Part shown: one piece after another, positions 7,001 through 17,185 of the stretch
Layout of the letters: each line of letters starts with the position of its first letter
Position numbering within the stretch: the first letter of the stretch is position 1
Origin: Bifidobacterium sp.
GTDB taxonomy: Bacteria > Actinomycetota > Actinomycetes > Actinomycetales > Bifidobacteriaceae
Assembly: GCA_022649135.1 (NCBI GenBank)
Contig: JALCNP010000020.1
Coordinates: forward strand, 1 to 38,314
Length of the DNA: 38,314 bases
Reading direction: 5' to 3'
Program-made: the position numbers and the translations under genes
The notes under the pieces: generated by a model
Seen by the model: only the letters and a program-made list of their open reading frames with translations
Databases searched by the model: none
Told to the model about the DNA's origin: nothing

Positions 7001-9214
7001 CTAACGATTGCTGTCGCGTCCGGTGGTGCTCTGCGTGGAGCTCGATGTGCTGCTGGATCCGGACGACGTGCTCGTCGAGGTGAGGAATTTCTGGGCCGGG
7101 TTTCCGTAATTGTTGTCTATGGGTATATGTGCGCTGTTGAGATAGTCGTTCATGAACTCCTTCCACGCCGGCGTCGCTATGTACATGCCGTACCACGTCG
7201 ACTCGTACTTGCCGTTGATGGTCTTGTTGTTGAAGCTCACCGGGGCCTCGGCGTTCCCGACGGCCACGAACGACGCGACCTGGTTGGGCACGAAACCGCC
7301 CGTCAGCATATAGATGTCCTCTTCGGTGCCGGTTTTCGCAAAGGTCTTTCTGCCGCCGTCCAGCTGGGTTGTCGAAGCCTCGCCTCCCGTCTGGACCACA
7401 CCCTGGTTCAGCGCATACGCGGTGGTCTGGGCAACGTCCGCCGGGATGGCCTGATGGCAGTTGGCGCTCGGAACATTGATGACCTTGCCGCTTTTGTCGG
7501 TCACCTTCTTGAGGGCGATAGGCGTGCATTCGACCCCGTTCGCGGCAATGGTCGCATACACGTTCGCCATGGTCAGGGGGGACGCCTGGACGGTTCCGAT
7601 CGTCATGGGCGGGTTGAACGAGTTCGCCGAGTACACGTCCTCCTGGCCTTCGGGGGAATTGTGATACCCCATGGTCTTCGCCGCGTCCGCTATGGCGCAC
7701 AGCCCTATCTGCTGCGTCATGGCCGCCTGCGTGGTGTTGTGCGACTTGACCAGTCCCTGCAGCGGAGTTTCGGGGTTGACGGTTCCGCCTCCCGAATTCT
7801 GGACCGACCACACCCCGATCCCCTTGTACCTGCTGCAGTTGAAATCGGTGTTGCTGTATCTGGTGCTCGTTCTCAGGGACTGATTGATGGATTTGCCGGC
7901 GAGAAGCCAGGCGACCATGTTGATGGGCTTCCACGTGGAGCCGACCTGCCATCCCAGACCGCCCCCGTCCTTCTCGTCCACCGCATAGTTGATGGCCGTG
8001 TGCGTGGGATCGTTTTTCGCCGCGTCGGTGGCATCGTATGTGCGGTTGCTGCCGAAGCCGAGAACCTCGCCCGTTCCCGGCTTGATCGCCGCGATCGACA
8101 CTTCGAATCCGCTGGAATCATGCACGGGTATGGTGTCGCGGGCCGCCTTCATGGCGGCCGCATTGGCGTTGACATCCATCGTCGTGTAGATGTCCAGTCC
8201 ACCCTCTCTGAGCAGCTTCTCCCGGGCGGCCTCTGTTTTGCCGAACTCCGAGGAATTCAGTATCTGCTTGGTCACATAGTCGCAGAAGAACGCGGCGTCC
8301 CCCGCGGCCTGGCACCCCACCTGATCCTCCGCCTCCTGCAGGTGCAGCGTGTCCTTCAACGGAGTCGCCTTGGCCTCGTCGCACTGTTTCTTCGTGATGT
8401 AGCTCTGCTGGTACATCAGGTCCAGAACGATGTTGCGCTGTATCTGGGCCTCCTTCTGATTCGACTCAATGGAGGGGTCGTATTGGGCGGGGTTCTTCGT
8501 GATCGCGGCGATGGTGGCCGACTGGACGATGTTCAGCTTGTCCGCGGTGGTGCTGAAATAGCGTTTCGCGGCCGTCTCGACGCCGTAAAGGTTGTTGCTG
8601 CCGAATTGGGCGATGTTGAGGTAGCCCTGCAGTATCTCTCCCTTGGAGTACTTCTTCTCCATCTGCACCGCGATGAGCATCTCGCGCAGCTTGCGCGCTA
8701 TCGTCTCCTCCGAGGCGTGGTACTCGCCGATCGGATCGTCGTTCTCGCGCGCCTTGATCATGAGCACGTTCTTCACATACTGCTGGGTGAGGGACGATCC
8801 CCCCTGGGTGTCGCCCTTCTTGATGAAGGTCTGGATGAACGCGCGCATGACCCCCTGCACGTCCACGCCGGCGTGCTCGAAGAAGCGCCGGTCCTCGCGC
8901 GCCACGACCGCCTGCTGCATGTACTGCGAAATGCTTTTCAGCGGAACCACCGTTCGGTTCTGCGCATAGAAGGAGGCGATGACGGTTTTCCCATCGGAGG
9001 CATACAGCCGGGACTTCTGCGGCAGGCTCGTCACGTCGAAGTCGATGCCCTCGACCTTGAGCGAGGGAACGACGGCCTTGGCGACGTTGTTGGCGCCGAA
9101 GATAGCCGGAACAAGAAAGATGCTGGCGACGACGCCGCCGGCCACGCTCAGCATGACATAGGCAAGCATGAGGGCCAGCACACGGCGAAAGGTGAGGGAT
9201 TTCTTTTTCGGCAT
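7001..9214 (-). CDS. class A penicillin-binding protein (transglycosylase/transpeptidase)
   Basis: Bifunctional peptidoglycan synthase that polymerises lipid II and cross-links stem peptides outside the membrane. The 737-residue protein has a short basic N-terminus (MPKKKSLTFRR), one membrane helix at about 14-38, and a GT51 domain with EDRRFFEHAG (catalytic Glu at about 107) and GGSSLTQQ (138-145). The penicillin-binding domain shows the triad STWK (426-429), SHN (491-493) and KTG (627-629). A Ser/Thr-rich tail of about 30 residues ends the protein. An ATG 9 nt further upstream (9223) overlaps a TAGAAT hexamer that stands exactly 7 nt before the ATG at 9214, so I place the start at 9214. Confidence 0.94.
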   Translation of the reverse strand: MPKKKSLTFRRVLALMLAYVMLSVAGGVVASIFLVPAIFGANNVAKAVVPSLKVEGIDFDVTSLPQKSRLYASDGKTVIASFYAQNRTVVPLKSISQYMQQAVVAREDRRFFEHAGVDVQGVMRAFIQTFIKKGDTQGGSSLTQQYVKNVLMIKARENDDPIGEYHASEETIARKLREMLIAVQMEKKYSKGEILQGYLNIAQFGSNNLYGVETAAKRYFSTTADKLNIVQSATIAAITKNPAQYDPSIESNQKEAQIQRNIVLDLMYQQSYITKKQCDEAKATPLKDTLHLQEAEDQVGCQAAGDAAFFCDYVTKQILNSSEFGKTEAAREKLLREGGLDIYTTMDVNANAAAMKAARDTIPVHDSSGFEVSIAAIKPGTGEVLGFGSNRTYDATDAAKNDPTHTAINYAVDEKDGGGLGWQVGSTWKPINMVAWLLAGKSINQSLRTSTRYSNTDFNCSRYKGIGVWSVQNSGGGTVNPETPLQGLVKSHNTTQAAMTQQIGLCAIADAAKTMGYHNSPEGQEDVYSANSFNPPMTIGTVQASPLTMANVYATIAANGVECTPIALKKVTDKSGKVINVPSANCHQAIPADVAQTTAYALNQGVVQTGGEASTTQLDGGRKTFAKTGTEEDIYMLTGGFVPNQVASFVAVGNAEAPVSFNNKTINGKYESTWYGMYIATPAWKEFMNDYLNSAHIPIDNNYGNPAQKFLTSTSTSSGSSSTSSSTQSTTGRDSNR

Positions 9215-9221
9215 GCTGCCC

Positions 9222-9227
9222 ATTCTA
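9222..9227 (-). promoter_or_regulatory. -10 hexamer TAGAAT, leaderless start of the PBP gene
   Basis: TAGAAT on the minus strand, 7 nt, then ATG at 9214. The alternative upstream ATG (9221-9223) would lie inside this hexamer and so could not be on the message if the promoter is real. Confidence 0.5.
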
Positions 9228-9382
9228 AAGGTGCGTCTCTACCGAAGCATGATTCGCGCCCAGCCGTCGCCAATTCATCACAACTGGCCCCGCTGCCTGC
9301 ATGAACACTGGGAGACGGCGGGGGCGCACGCGAAAGGGAGCGTGGTGAATGCTCCATGCGGGCATGAAGCCGTCGGCTACGA

Positions 9383-9406
9383 CCCGCTTGCGCGCCGGCA
9401 AGCGGG
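9383..9406 (-). terminator. hairpin downstream of the crp-like gene
   Basis: A perfect 9-bp inverted repeat CCCGCTTGC / GCAAGCGGG with a 6-nt loop begins 18 nt past the regulator stop codon. No U-tract follows, as is common for high-GC actinobacterial terminators. Confidence 0.5.
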
Positions 9407-9424
9407 ATGACGGCGAAAGGGACG

Positions 9425-10144
9425 CTAGCGGCGTGCGCGCCGGATGAGCATTCCCGGCTCGTAGATGATGACCGAACGACCTTTTCGCGCTATCCAGTGG
9501 CGGTTCGCGAAATCCATCAGCGCCTTGTTCACCGTTTCACGGGAGGAGCCTACCAGCTGCGCGATCTCCTCCTGCGTCAGGTCGTGCTCCACCCACAGCC
9601 CGGCTTCCATCGGCTCCCCGAAGCGCGAGGCGAGGCTGAGCAGCATCTTGGCCAGACGCCCGGGAACGTCCATGAACACCAGGTCGGAGATCCTCTCGTT
9701 GTTGGCTCGCATGCGGTTGGCGAGAACCTGCAGCATGTCGACGGCCACCCGGGGATACTCGTTCAGCCAGGAGAACAGCACGTCATGCTCGAGCCAGACG
9801 ACCTGGGTCTTGTTCGTCATTGCCACGGCCGACGCCGTCCTCGGCCCGCCGCCGGGGTCGAAGACCGGGATCTCCCCGAGCACCTCCCCGCGTGCGTGGA
9901 TGCTGAGAAGCTGGATGCGATTGTCCCGCGCGGACCGTATCAGCTTGACCCTCCCGGATTCGAGAAGGAACATGGACTTGTCGGTGTCCCCCTCACGAAA
10001 GATGAAATCGCCCTTGGAGAAGGTCGCCTGTTTCAGATACGGAAGCAGCTCCTGGGCCTGCTGGGACGAAACCTGCTTGAACAACGCGGTCTTCAGAAGC
10101 ACGTTGCTTTCCTCGGGCATGGCATTGGGCTTAACCGCGCTCAT
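9425..10144 (-). CDS. Crp/Fnr-family transcriptional regulator (GlxR-like)
   Basis: A cyclic-nucleotide-binding-fold regulator, 239 residues, matching the usual 220-240. The N-terminal beta-barrel shows SKGDFIFREGDTDKSMFLLESG and GEVLGEIPVFDPGGGPRTA, the last covering the region of the cyclic-nucleotide phosphate cassette. A long dimer helix (VDMLQVLANRMR) and a winged helix with LTQEEIAQLVGSSRETVNKAL follow. No Fe-S cysteines of the Fnr type are seen. The start at 10144 is set by a strong SD (GGAGGTG, about 10147-10153); the longer open frame upstream overlaps the lipoate ligase gene. Its targets cannot be read from this window. Confidence 0.92.
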   Translation of the reverse strand: MSAVKPNAMPEESNVLLKTALFKQVSSQQAQELLPYLKQATFSKGDFIFREGDTDKSMFLLESGRVKLIRSARDNRIQLLSIHARGEVLGEIPVFDPGGGPRTASAVAMTNKTQVVWLEHDVLFSWLNEYPRVAVDMLQVLANRMRANNERISDLVFMDVPGRLAKMLLSLASRFGEPMEAGLWVEHDLTQEEIAQLVGSSRETVNKALMDFANRHWIARKGRSVIIYEPGMLIRRARR

Positions 10145-10203
10145 TGCACCTCCATGTACATCTACGAAATATGAAGCTCCGGTGACTGGGAACAATTGTA
10201 TCC

Positions 10204-11292
10204 TCATTCTCTCGCCGTTCGAAGAAGGTGGTCCACGATCCACCCTCGTTCCAGGCCCGTCTGCGAGCGCAACGGGTCCACGCGGCTCTCGGCGGAGCGA
10301 ACGGCCTTGTCGGAGAGCTTCTCGCGGGAGGTGCGCAGGATCCTTCCCATCTTCCGGGCGTCGATGTCGTAGGCGAGGGTGACGTGATGCAGGACAGAGC
10401 CCTCCCCCGCTGCCGATGCGGCGAAGCGGCGCTGCGCCGCGCCCCCTATCTTGCCGTGTTCGGAGACGATGTCGTTAAGACCGGCGAATCCGGCCCACAG
10501 GCCCAGTGCCCGCAATGCGTCGACAAGCCACTGGTCGCAGAGCCGGTAGGAACGTTCGACGCTCATTCCCGAGACGAATCGGGCGGGAGCGTACAGGGAG
10601 TAGGTGATCGTGTTTCCGGGCTCGATGAACATGGCTCCCCCACCCGTGCACCGGCGGACGACCTCAACGCCCTCGCGTCGGGCCTCATCGACGTCGACCT
10701 CGTCATGCAGCGATTGGAAGCGCCCGATGACGACCGCCGGCCCGCTCCACTCCCATAGGCGAAGCGTCGCCGGTCTTGCTCCCCGAGCCACCTGCCGCGC
10801 CCATTCCTCATCAAGGCTCATCTGCTCGGCGGGGGTTCGTGCCCTGTCATGGACCACCCGCAGCCCGAGCTCGGACCAGCGACGTCGCCACTCGGATTCG
10901 TCGTCATGGCCCCGCTGTGCGGACGCATGGGAATCCGGGGCGGACGAGGACGTCCTGGGGGGTTCGGCAGATGCGTCGGCTTGCGCCCGGGGCAGGGAAC
11001 GGGCGCCAAGAGCCCGCTGGAACGCCGAAAGAATCGTCCCCTCATCGACCCCCACGAGCCGGGTCGGCGCAAACCGTGCGGTCACTTCCTGCAGGGGACG
11101 TCCCGCGGTCAGCGCATGCTCCATCTCATGAAGCATGGCCGCAGCATGCGAATCGTCGCCGCCCTCGATGAAGAAATCTCCGTCTATGGTGCACCGTACC
11201 GGCGCCCCGTCCGCATCGCAGGTGACGTTCACGCCGACAAGCTTGCCCCCCGGGGTCTTGCATTCACCTCGTACCTGAGTCTCCCCGCACAT
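10204..11292 (-). CDS. lipoate-protein ligase with N-terminal accessory domain
   Basis: Attaches lipoate (or lipoyl-AMP) to a lysine of a carrier protein. Residues 1-95 resemble the small accessory domain (LplB, or the C-terminal domain of LplA): KTPGGKLVGVNV and DGDFFIEGGDD. A Ser/Ala-rich linker covers about 100-130. The catalytic biotin/lipoate ligase fold fills about 135-355 with RRCTGGGAMFIEPGN (213-227) and the catalytic-lysine motif GKIGGAAQ (Lys281). The accessory domain comes first, the reverse of E. coli LplA. The only lipoyl acceptor in the window is GcvH, 6 kb away. The start is the first ATG giving the full accessory domain, with only a moderate purine-rich SD. Confidence 0.85.
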   Translation of the reverse strand: MCGETQVRGECKTPGGKLVGVNVTCDADGAPVRCTIDGDFFIEGGDDSHAAAMLHEMEHALTAGRPLQEVTARFAPTRLVGVDEGTILSAFQRALGARSLPRAQADASAEPPRTSSSAPDSHASAQRGHDDESEWRRRWSELGLRVVHDRARTPAEQMSLDEEWARQVARGARPATLRLWEWSGPAVVIGRFQSLHDEVDVDEARREGVEVVRRCTGGGAMFIEPGNTITYSLYAPARFVSGMSVERSYRLCDQWLVDALRALGLWAGFAGLNDIVSEHGKIGGAAQRRFAASAAGEGSVLHHVTLAYDIDARKMGRILRTSREKLSDKAVRSAESRVDPLRSQTGLERGWIVDHLLRTARE

Positions 11293-11348
11293 GTCGATGG
11301 GCCTCGCCTTTCCCTCGCGTCCGTGGCACCGCCCCCCGCGCGCCGTGG

Positions 11349-12038
11349 TCAGTCGCGCAGCTCAACGCCCTTGGCGTCCCTGTGCCAGGGGGAGCCGTAG
11401 TCCGAGCACAGGATGAGAATCGCTTCGATAAGGGACCATATCCCCGCAGCGACCGGCCCCAGACCGAGCAGGACCCACCCCAGGCAGGTGAGCAGCAGCT
11501 GCGCGACGGCCTTGCCGGTGTATCCCAGATAGAAGTTGTGCACGCCCAGGACTCCCAGGAAGATTCCCAACACCCCGGCGACGATCTTCTGGCGCGGTAC
11601 ATACCCGTAGGGCACGGATCCGTAGCCATAGGTCTGGCCGTAGGGAGGCTGCGGATAGCCGTATCCCCCGCTCTGCTGCGAATACCGCGGGGAGCCTCCC
11701 GCATCGGCATAGGGGTTCTGTCCGTATGCGGGCTGGCCATAGGGGGCCTGGTCGTAGGACGGCTGGCCGCCATTGGAGTATGGGCGTCCGTACGAACCGG
11801 AATCCTGGGGATATGCGGACTGCCCATAGGATGGGCCCGGCTGCCCATAGGAATCTCCCTGTGCGGCTGCACGCGCCTGGGAATCGGTCTGACCGCCGAC
11901 CCCGGCCTCATCCGCCCCGGCTGAACCCTGCGGCGGGGCGGAAGGATTCGCGCCGGCTTCCCCGTTCGAATTCGCGCCATATGCCTCATGCCCGTCAACG
12001 GGGCCGCGCCCGTCGGTATTGCTGTTGAAATCACTCAT
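11349..12038 (-). CDS. TM2-domain membrane protein with Tyr/Gly/Gln/Pro-rich N-terminus
   Basis: A small membrane protein of unknown job, 229 residues. The first 150 or so are low-complexity with repeated PYGQPAYGQ, SYGQ and SYGR units. The TM2 domain follows: KIVAGVLGIFLGVLGVHNFYLGYTGKA, then LLLTCLGWVLLGLGPVAAGIWSLIEAI, giving two helices joined by a short turn, then a short tail. The ATG at 12038 starts the recognisable sequence. No SD is seen; a GATATC stands 8 nt before it, so a leaderless start is possible. It lies between leuB and the lipoate ligase with separate spacers, so no function follows from context. Confidence 0.85.
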   Translation of the reverse strand: MSDFNSNTDGRGPVDGHEAYGANSNGEAGANPSAPPQGSAGADEAGVGGQTDSQARAAAQGDSYGQPGPSYGQSAYPQDSGSYGRPYSNGGQPSYDQAPYGQPAYGQNPYADAGGSPRYSQQSGGYGYPQPPYGQTYGYGSVPYGYVPRQKIVAGVLGIFLGVLGVHNFYLGYTGKAVAQLLLTCLGWVLLGLGPVAAGIWSLIEAILILCSDYGSPWHRDAKGVELRD

Positions 12039-12102
12039 AATGCAACGATATCCCACCAGAGACGTTCCCGGTAGCCCGAAAACCCTTATTTTCCCCTGAG
12101 AA

Positions 12103-13137
12103 TCAGAACCGTGAAAGAATGTCCCGCCCGATCTGCGTGGTGCTCCTTCTCGACGATCCCGATTGGGCGATGTCCTCCTCCACGGCTCGATCGATGCGGT
12201 CCGCGCAATCGTCGAGTCCCAGATGACGCAGCAGCATGGCCGACGACAGAATGGCGGCGGTCGGGTTGGCGACGCCCTTCCCGGCGATGTCGGGAGCGGA
12301 CCCGTGAATCGGCTCGAACATCGAGGGGTATGTGCCCGCCGCATTGATGCAGCCCGAGGCCGAGTAGCCGACGCCTCCGACCACGGCACCCGCCTCATCG
12401 GTCAGGATGTCCCCGAAAAGATTGTCCGTGAGAATGACGTCGAAGCGCGAGGGGTCGGAGACCATGAAGATCGTCGCAGCATCGATGTGCTGATAGTCGT
12501 GGGAGACCTCCGGGAACTCCCGTGCGACACGGTCGACGATGCGCTGCCACATATCCCCCGCGTTCACGAGAACGTTCTTCTTGTGCACAAGCGTCACATG
12601 CCTGCGACGCTTCATGGCGAGCTCGAACGCGTACCGGACCACGCGCTCGACGCCGTAGGCCGTGTTGATCGAGACCTCCGTGGCCACCTCGTCCACGGTG
12701 TCGCGCCGAATGGCCCCACCCGCGCCGCAGTACAGGCCTTCGGTGCCCTCCCGGACGACGACAAAGTCGATCCTTCCCGGGTCGGCGAGCGGGGACGTCA
12801 CCCCGCGGTACAGTTTCGACGGCCTGAGATTGACATACTGGTCCAGCGAGAATCGAAGCTTCAGCAGAAGCCCGCGCTCCAGAACTCCCGCCTTGACGCG
12901 GGGATCGCCCACGGCGCCGAGAAGAATGGCGTCGGTGGCCTTGATCCGCTCAAGGTCCTCATCCGGAAGTATCGCCCCGTCACGCAGATAGCGTTCCGCT
13001 CCGAGGTCGAAATCCTCGTAGGTGAAATCCGCCCTTCCCGAGGCGGCCTTCTCCAGCGCCGCCTGCGCCACGGGGGTGACTTCCCTGCCTATTCCGTCAC
13101 CGGGTATGACGGCGATCCTGTATGATGTAGTGCTCAT
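12103..13137 (-). CDS. leuB: 3-isopropylmalate dehydrogenase
   Basis: Oxidatively decarboxylates 3-isopropylmalate to 2-ketoisocaproate with NAD+, the third step of leucine synthesis. The 344-residue protein has the isocitrate/isopropylmalate dehydrogenase fold: [12 protein letters not shown] at the N-terminus, [28 protein letters not shown], the Lys in LVHKKNVL, and the Mg/substrate signature [33 protein letters not shown], near the NAD site, follows. The start at 13137 is preferred over the GTG/ATG codons upstream because homology starts at [21 protein letters not shown] stands 8 nt upstream and there is no SD. No other leu gene is nearby. Confidence 0.95.
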   Translation of the reverse strand: MSTTSYRIAVIPGDGIGREVTPVAQAALEKAASGRADFTYEDFDLGAERYLRDGAILPDEDLERIKATDAILLGAVGDPRVKAGVLERGLLLKLRFSLDQYVNLRPSKLYRGVTSPLADPGRIDFVVVREGTEGLYCGAGGAIRRDTVDEVATEVSINTAYGVERVVRYAFELAMKRRRHVTLVHKKNVLVNAGDMWQRIVDRVAREFPEVSHDYQHIDAATIFMVSDPSRFDVILTDNLFGDILTDEAGAVVGGVGYSASGCINAAGTYPSMFEPIHGSAPDIAGKGVANPTAAILSSAMLLRHLGLDDCADRIDRAVEEDIAQSGSSRRSTTQIGRDILSRF

Positions 13138-13166
13138 AGCAGGTGACACTACTCGTGCCGATGCGC

Positions 13167-15590
13167 TCACCCATGAAGGGGTTCCGCGTTATGGACACCC
13201 ATTGCGTCCAGGCACCATGCGTTCTCGTAGCACAGCTCGCGCCATTGGCGGTACCGCCCGGAGGTGCCGCCATGACCTGCCTCCACCTCTATTTTCGCCA
13301 TGGCGTCCACACCCGCGGACTGCAGGCGGGCCAGCCACTTAAGGGGTTCGACATACAGGACCCGGGTGTCGTTCATCGATGTGGTGATGAGAATACGCGG
13401 AAAACCCGCAACGGGACGGGCGTCGCTCGGGGCGTTCTCATAGGGTGAATACGATTTCATATACCGGTAGACGGCTTCGTCGTGCAGGGGGTCGCCCCAT
13501 TCGTCCCACTCCGTGACCGTCAGAGGAAGACCGGGATCAAGGATGGAGGTCAGGGCGTCGACGAACGGGACGTCGGCCTCGATGCCTGCGTAGCGTTCGG
13601 GGGCCATGTTCGCCACCGCCCCCATCAGGAGCCCGCCGGCCGACCCGCCGTTGGCGACAGTTCGGGAGGGATTCGCGTACCCCATGGTCTGCATGGCCTC
13701 GGTGACATCGACGAAATCCTCGAAGGTGTGCTTCTTGTTCGTTCTCCTTCCCTGCTCGTACCAGGCGCGTCCCATCTCCCCTCCCCCTCGGACGTGGGCG
13801 ACGGCGTAAAGCACGCCTCGGTCCAGAAGGCTGAGGCGGGCAACCGAGAAACCCGGGTCCGAACTTATCTCGTACGCGCCGTACCCCGTGATGAACATCG
13901 GTGCTCGGGGGGCGTCGCTCAGAGGGTGCGGGGTCCCGTCCGCGGCCCGCTGCTCGGGAAGAGCAAGACGATCCGGCCTCCATACCACGGACACGGGAAT
14001 GTTCTCGCCGTCGCGGGCGCGCACCCACATCCGTCGTTCGCTGTAGTTACCGGCATCGAAATCATGCAGGACGCGGGCCTGCTTGAGCAGCACGTCCCCG
14101 CCGCTCGCCGGATCGATCTCGCGCAATTGGCCCGGATGGGTGTAGCCGGTCAGGGAATAGCGCATTCTCGGCGCGTCATAGGAGGGGTTGGGGCCGGTGG
14201 ATATCGAATACAGCCCGCCGGCGCGGGGGGAGATTCTGCGAAAGTCCCATGGAATGTGCGCCGTGAAATCGTGTATGGCCTGGCTCTTGGTCATGACGGC
14301 GATGGCGGGCAGTCCCTCGGCCCGGTATGCCAGGGTCACGAAATGGCGGTGCATCGCGATGCCCTCGATCCCCAGTCCCCGCGCCCCACGAAGAATCGGC
14401 GGATTGCCCGGATCGGTGTACGGCGTGTCCACAGGCCTGTCCGAGGCCCCGGGCTCGACATCGTCTCCGCGCTCGCATCCGTAGGGCGATCCGGAGACGA
14501 TTCGGGTGCCCTCCCCCAATGCGTAGGGAGGCTTGTGCGAGCGCATGTCGACGGCGTCGACCTCGAAATTGGGATTGAAGGCATTGTGGTATATCAGCGC
14601 CAGAGGGACATCCTCCCCGTGGGCTCCGGCATGCTCGAGACAGGAGAAGCTCACGTCGTATTCCACACCTGGTCTGCGGGGGATGAAGACGTCGAAGGCG
14701 CCTTCGGGAGTGCTCGTCGGCAGCATCCACACCTCGGTGGTGGTTTTGGATCCCGTGACGATCACCATGTTGCGCTCGTCGAAGCTGAGCCCCACACCGA
14801 CCCAGAACCTCTCGTCGTTCTCTCGGAAGACCTCGACGTCGCGTTCCACGGAGGTTCCGACGCGATGCCTGCGGACCGCGCAGGGACGCCAGGCGTCGTC
14901 GAGAACCGTGTAGAAGATCCACCGGCCGTCGGGGGTGAGGCATGCGCCGGAAATCGACGGGATGGTTTCGGGCATCTCATCGCCGCCGGGAAGATCCCTG
15001 ACGCGGAAGTCGTAGCGTTCGTCCCCGGAGGTGTCCACGCCGTAGAGAAGCCGGCGGCCATCATGGCTGATGTCCATTCCCCCGAGCCTGAAGAACTCGT
15101 GACCGCGCGATTCGGCATTCGCATCGAAGACGATCTCCTCCCCCGGCAACGAACCGGGAGCCCCGTCCTCGTTCACGCGGACCGGATCCCAATCGTCGGC
15201 GCGTATCGGCACCCGGCACTGCACCCCGTACTGTTCGCCCTCGTGCACGCGTGTGAAATACCAGTACCCGTTCACCCTAGTGGGCACGGACATGTCGGTC
15301 TGCTGGACTCGGGAGGAGAGTTCGTCGAACAGCGTCCTGCGCAGGGGGCCCAGGTGAGCCGTCCTTGTCTCGCAGTAGGCATTCTGCCCCTCGACATACT
15401 CCCTCACCCCATCCGATTCCTTGTCCCTCATCCATTCATAGGGGTCGATGAAGGTGTCGTCATGGAATGTTCGCGCGTGGGGAATCTTCCTCGCCTTCGG
15501 GGGCCGGGGCAGGGCGCCGCCGTCATGAGGCCCGCCCGAATGAGCCTCTTCGGGGCCCGTCGTTCCGGAATTCATCATCTGGTCTGTCAT
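13167..15590 (-). CDS. ptrB: oligopeptidase B-like serine peptidase (S9A)
   Basis: A cytosolic prolyl-oligopeptidase-family enzyme cleaving short peptides, in oligopeptidase B usually after basic residues. The 807-residue protein has an N-terminal beta-propeller with the family opening [17 protein letters not shown], and a C-terminal alpha/beta hydrolase domain. The nucleophile is in [13 protein letters not shown], the Asp in [10 protein letters not shown] and the His in [13 protein letters not shown]. Before the nucleophile, [19 protein letters not shown] and [10 protein letters not shown] match oligopeptidase B. The start at 15590 lies 7 nt after a perfect TATAAT with no SD. The long open frame upstream of it has no homology. 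leuB begins 29 nt downstream and may be read through. Confidence 0.9.
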   Translation of the reverse strand: MTDQMMNSGTTGPEEAHSGGPHDGGALPRPPKARKIPHARTFHDDTFIDPYEWMRDKESDGVREYVEGQNAYCETRTAHLGPLRRTLFDELSSRVQQTDMSVPTRVNGYWYFTRVHEGEQYGVQCRVPIRADDWDPVRVNEDGAPGSLPGEEIVFDANAESRGHEFFRLGGMDISHDGRRLLYGVDTSGDERYDFRVRDLPGGDEMPETIPSISGACLTPDGRWIFYTVLDDAWRPCAVRRHRVGTSVERDVEVFRENDERFWVGVGLSFDERNMVIVTGSKTTTEVWMLPTSTPEGAFDVFIPRRPGVEYDVSFSCLEHAGAHGEDVPLALIYHNAFNPNFEVDAVDMRSHKPPYALGEGTRIVSGSPYGCERGDDVEPGASDRPVDTPYTDPGNPPILRGARGLGIEGIAMHRHFVTLAYRAEGLPAIAVMTKSQAIHDFTAHIPWDFRRISPRAGGLYSISTGPNPSYDAPRMRYSLTGYTHPGQLREIDPASGGDVLLKQARVLHDFDAGNYSERRMWVRARDGENIPVSVVWRPDRLALPEQRAADGTPHPLSDAPRAPMFITGYGAYEISSDPGFSVARLSLLDRGVLYAVAHVRGGGEMGRAWYEQGRRTNKKHTFEDFVDVTEAMQTMGYANPSRTVANGGSAGGLLMGAVANMAPERYAGIEADVPFVDALTSILDPGLPLTVTEWDEWGDPLHDEAVYRYMKSYSPYENAPSDARPVAGFPRILITTSMNDTRVLYVEPLKWLARLQSAGVDAMAKIEVEAGHGGTSGRYRQWRELCYENAWCLDAMGVHNAEPLHG

Positions 15591-15597
15591 GTTCGCG

Positions 15598-15603
15598 ATT
15601 ATA
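15598..15603 (-). promoter_or_regulatory. -10 hexamer TATAAT, leaderless start of ptrB
   Basis: A perfect consensus TATAAT on the minus strand is followed by 7 nt and the ATG at 15590. No SD fits in the gap. The -35 region at 17 nt spacing reads GGTTTC, a poor match. Confidence 0.6.
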
Positions 15604-15842
15604 CGACGAAACCCGTCGGAGAAACCCGTGTTCGCAACGGGACGCAAACGCCACGGCGATTCGCGGTTGTCCTGAGACACGACGCCAGGACGTGTTTTCC
15701 GCGCATCCATGCCCGGGCCCCACCCCGGTTCCGCGCGAATTGCGGTCCGCGGCCGCGCATGTGCATCGTCCCCTCCCGTTTCCCCGCCCCGTCGAGGCCA
15801 TGCGCATGACGGATGGCACCGTGGTCTGTCCGGAGGCGGCAT

Positions 15843-17078
15843 TCACTCGTCCATGGACCCCCGAACGGGATGCGTGAACTGGCGAAGGTAGGGAAGCATC
15901 GTCTTCATGAGGTTCGATCCCGTCGTCCCGGTGAAGACGGGAACATCCGTGACCGGAATCGGCTGCGTCGAGGTTATCCCCGTCACCGAACCGAATGGTG
16001 TGGATTCCCGGGGGCTGAGCTGCCTGATGCCGATGGCGAGTATGCGATGCGGGTACCGTCGGGCGATGGTCGCATACGTCGTCGGGTCCTTCTGGCCGTC
16101 GTCGCCTATGAGGATGAACCGCATCTCGGGAAAATCGCCCATGAGCTGCTCCGCGAACTCGAGCTTGTGCTGCACCCCCGAGGGAACGAAGGTTTTGGGT
16201 CGGGGATCGAGGTCTCGAAGAAGAAGGGGGCCTTCGGGATACCCGTGGTCGGCGATGAAGTTGCGGATCGAGCTTTCGACGTTCCATGGGGATGTCGACA
16301 GATAGAAGAAGGGCGCGTCGGGGAACATGTCGGCGATCTTCGAGAACAGGACCCCCATGCCCGGGACGGTTCCGCGCTTTCGGGGGTTGAGAAGCAGCAG
16401 ATTGTATGCCGCCTTCCACACGCTCGGGGCCTGGGTGATCATAATCGTGTCGTCGACATCGGAGATCACGCCGATTCTCGTGCCCGGGGCGATGGTGAAC
16501 AGATTCGACGTCACAGGTCTGCGTCCCGCGACCCGGTACGACACCTTGTGGATCCCGGGCGCGAGGCGCCGCTGCGCCACGAGATCCAGATATCCCGAAC
16601 CATCGGAGACGGCGTATTCGCTTCCCGTCCTCCGTCTGCTGTCGACCCTGTCGTAGACCTCGGAAAGCCCCACCTGAACGGTTTCCAGCGGGACCGAGTC
16701 GATGGCGATCCGCACCTGCGTCCCGGATGCCGGGACGGCAAGCATCCCGCGAATCCCACGCATCGACAGGCCGGACTGGCTGCGCTGGGGGGCATACACC
16801 GTTCGACATATGAGACGGGAGTAGTCGTCGGTGCCGTATCCGACGTACGGTTCCACTTTCGCGAACCATTCCATTCTGCGCACCATCACCGTGGACAGCG
16901 CCAGCCAGATTCCGAATCCACAGGAGATCATCCTGCGCACCAGCTGCACGGCAAGGGGCTTCGTCTCCAACCGTTCATGCCTGGAGGCGGTGTCGAATGT
17001 GGTGACGGCCCTGCGTGCCGGAATCGGCACCGTGGGCATGTCGTCCTCGGGAAAATCCTGATGCTCGTCAGCGCTCAT
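15843..17078 (-). CDS. APP1-domain (DUF2183) phosphatase-like protein
   Basis: A 411-residue protein of the APP1/DUF2183 family, related to yeast phosphatidate phosphatase App1 and placed in the HAD superfamily. The catalytic-type motif SDVDDTI (206-212) is intact. Later motifs include PFFYLSTSPWN and LIGDDGQKDP, which supply the remaining HAD acidic and Ser/Thr positions. A hydrophobic segment at about 51-66 may touch the membrane. The N-terminal half includes VGYGTDDYSRLICRTVY, typical of bacterial members. The substrate in bacteria is not established; a phospholipid phosphatase is an inference. The start lies 7 nt after TATAGT with no SD. Confidence 0.83.
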   Translation of the reverse strand: MSADEHQDFPEDDMPTVPIPARRAVTTFDTASRHERLETKPLAVQLVRRMISCGFGIWLALSTVMVRRMEWFAKVEPYVGYGTDDYSRLICRTVYAPQRSQSGLSMRGIRGMLAVPASGTQVRIAIDSVPLETVQVGLSEVYDRVDSRRRTGSEYAVSDGSGYLDLVAQRRLAPGIHKVSYRVAGRRPVTSNLFTIAPGTRIGVISDVDDTIMITQAPSVWKAAYNLLLLNPRKRGTVPGMGVLFSKIADMFPDAPFFYLSTSPWNVESSIRNFIADHGYPEGPLLLRDLDPRPKTFVPSGVQHKLEFAEQLMGDFPEMRFILIGDDGQKDPTTYATIARRYPHRILAIGIRQLSPRESTPFGSVTGITSTQPIPVTDVPVFTGTTGSNLMKTMLPYLRQFTHPVRGSMDE

Positions 17079-17085
17079 GTAACTC

Positions 17086-17091
17086 ACTATA
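17086..17091 (-). promoter_or_regulatory. -10 hexamer TATAGT, leaderless start of the APP1-domain gene
   Basis: TATAGT on the minus strand, 7 nt, then ATG at 17078, with no SD in the gap. Confidence 0.55.
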
Positions 17092-17185
17092 AGATGGCGG
17101 ATTGAACTGTGGATGAATTGCCGGCGTCCGGATGCCATCGGACGGGGCTCGAAACACGCTCCGGCGCGCCGGTCGCCTCACCGGC

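Noticed and set aside
6983..9304. A 773-codon open frame on the plus strand
   Set aside because: It is the antisense of the class A PBP, which has all catalytic motifs; the plus-strand translation shows no family features.
13482..15809. A 775-codon open frame on the plus strand
   Set aside because: It is antisense to the oligopeptidase gene and has no recognisable protein sequence.
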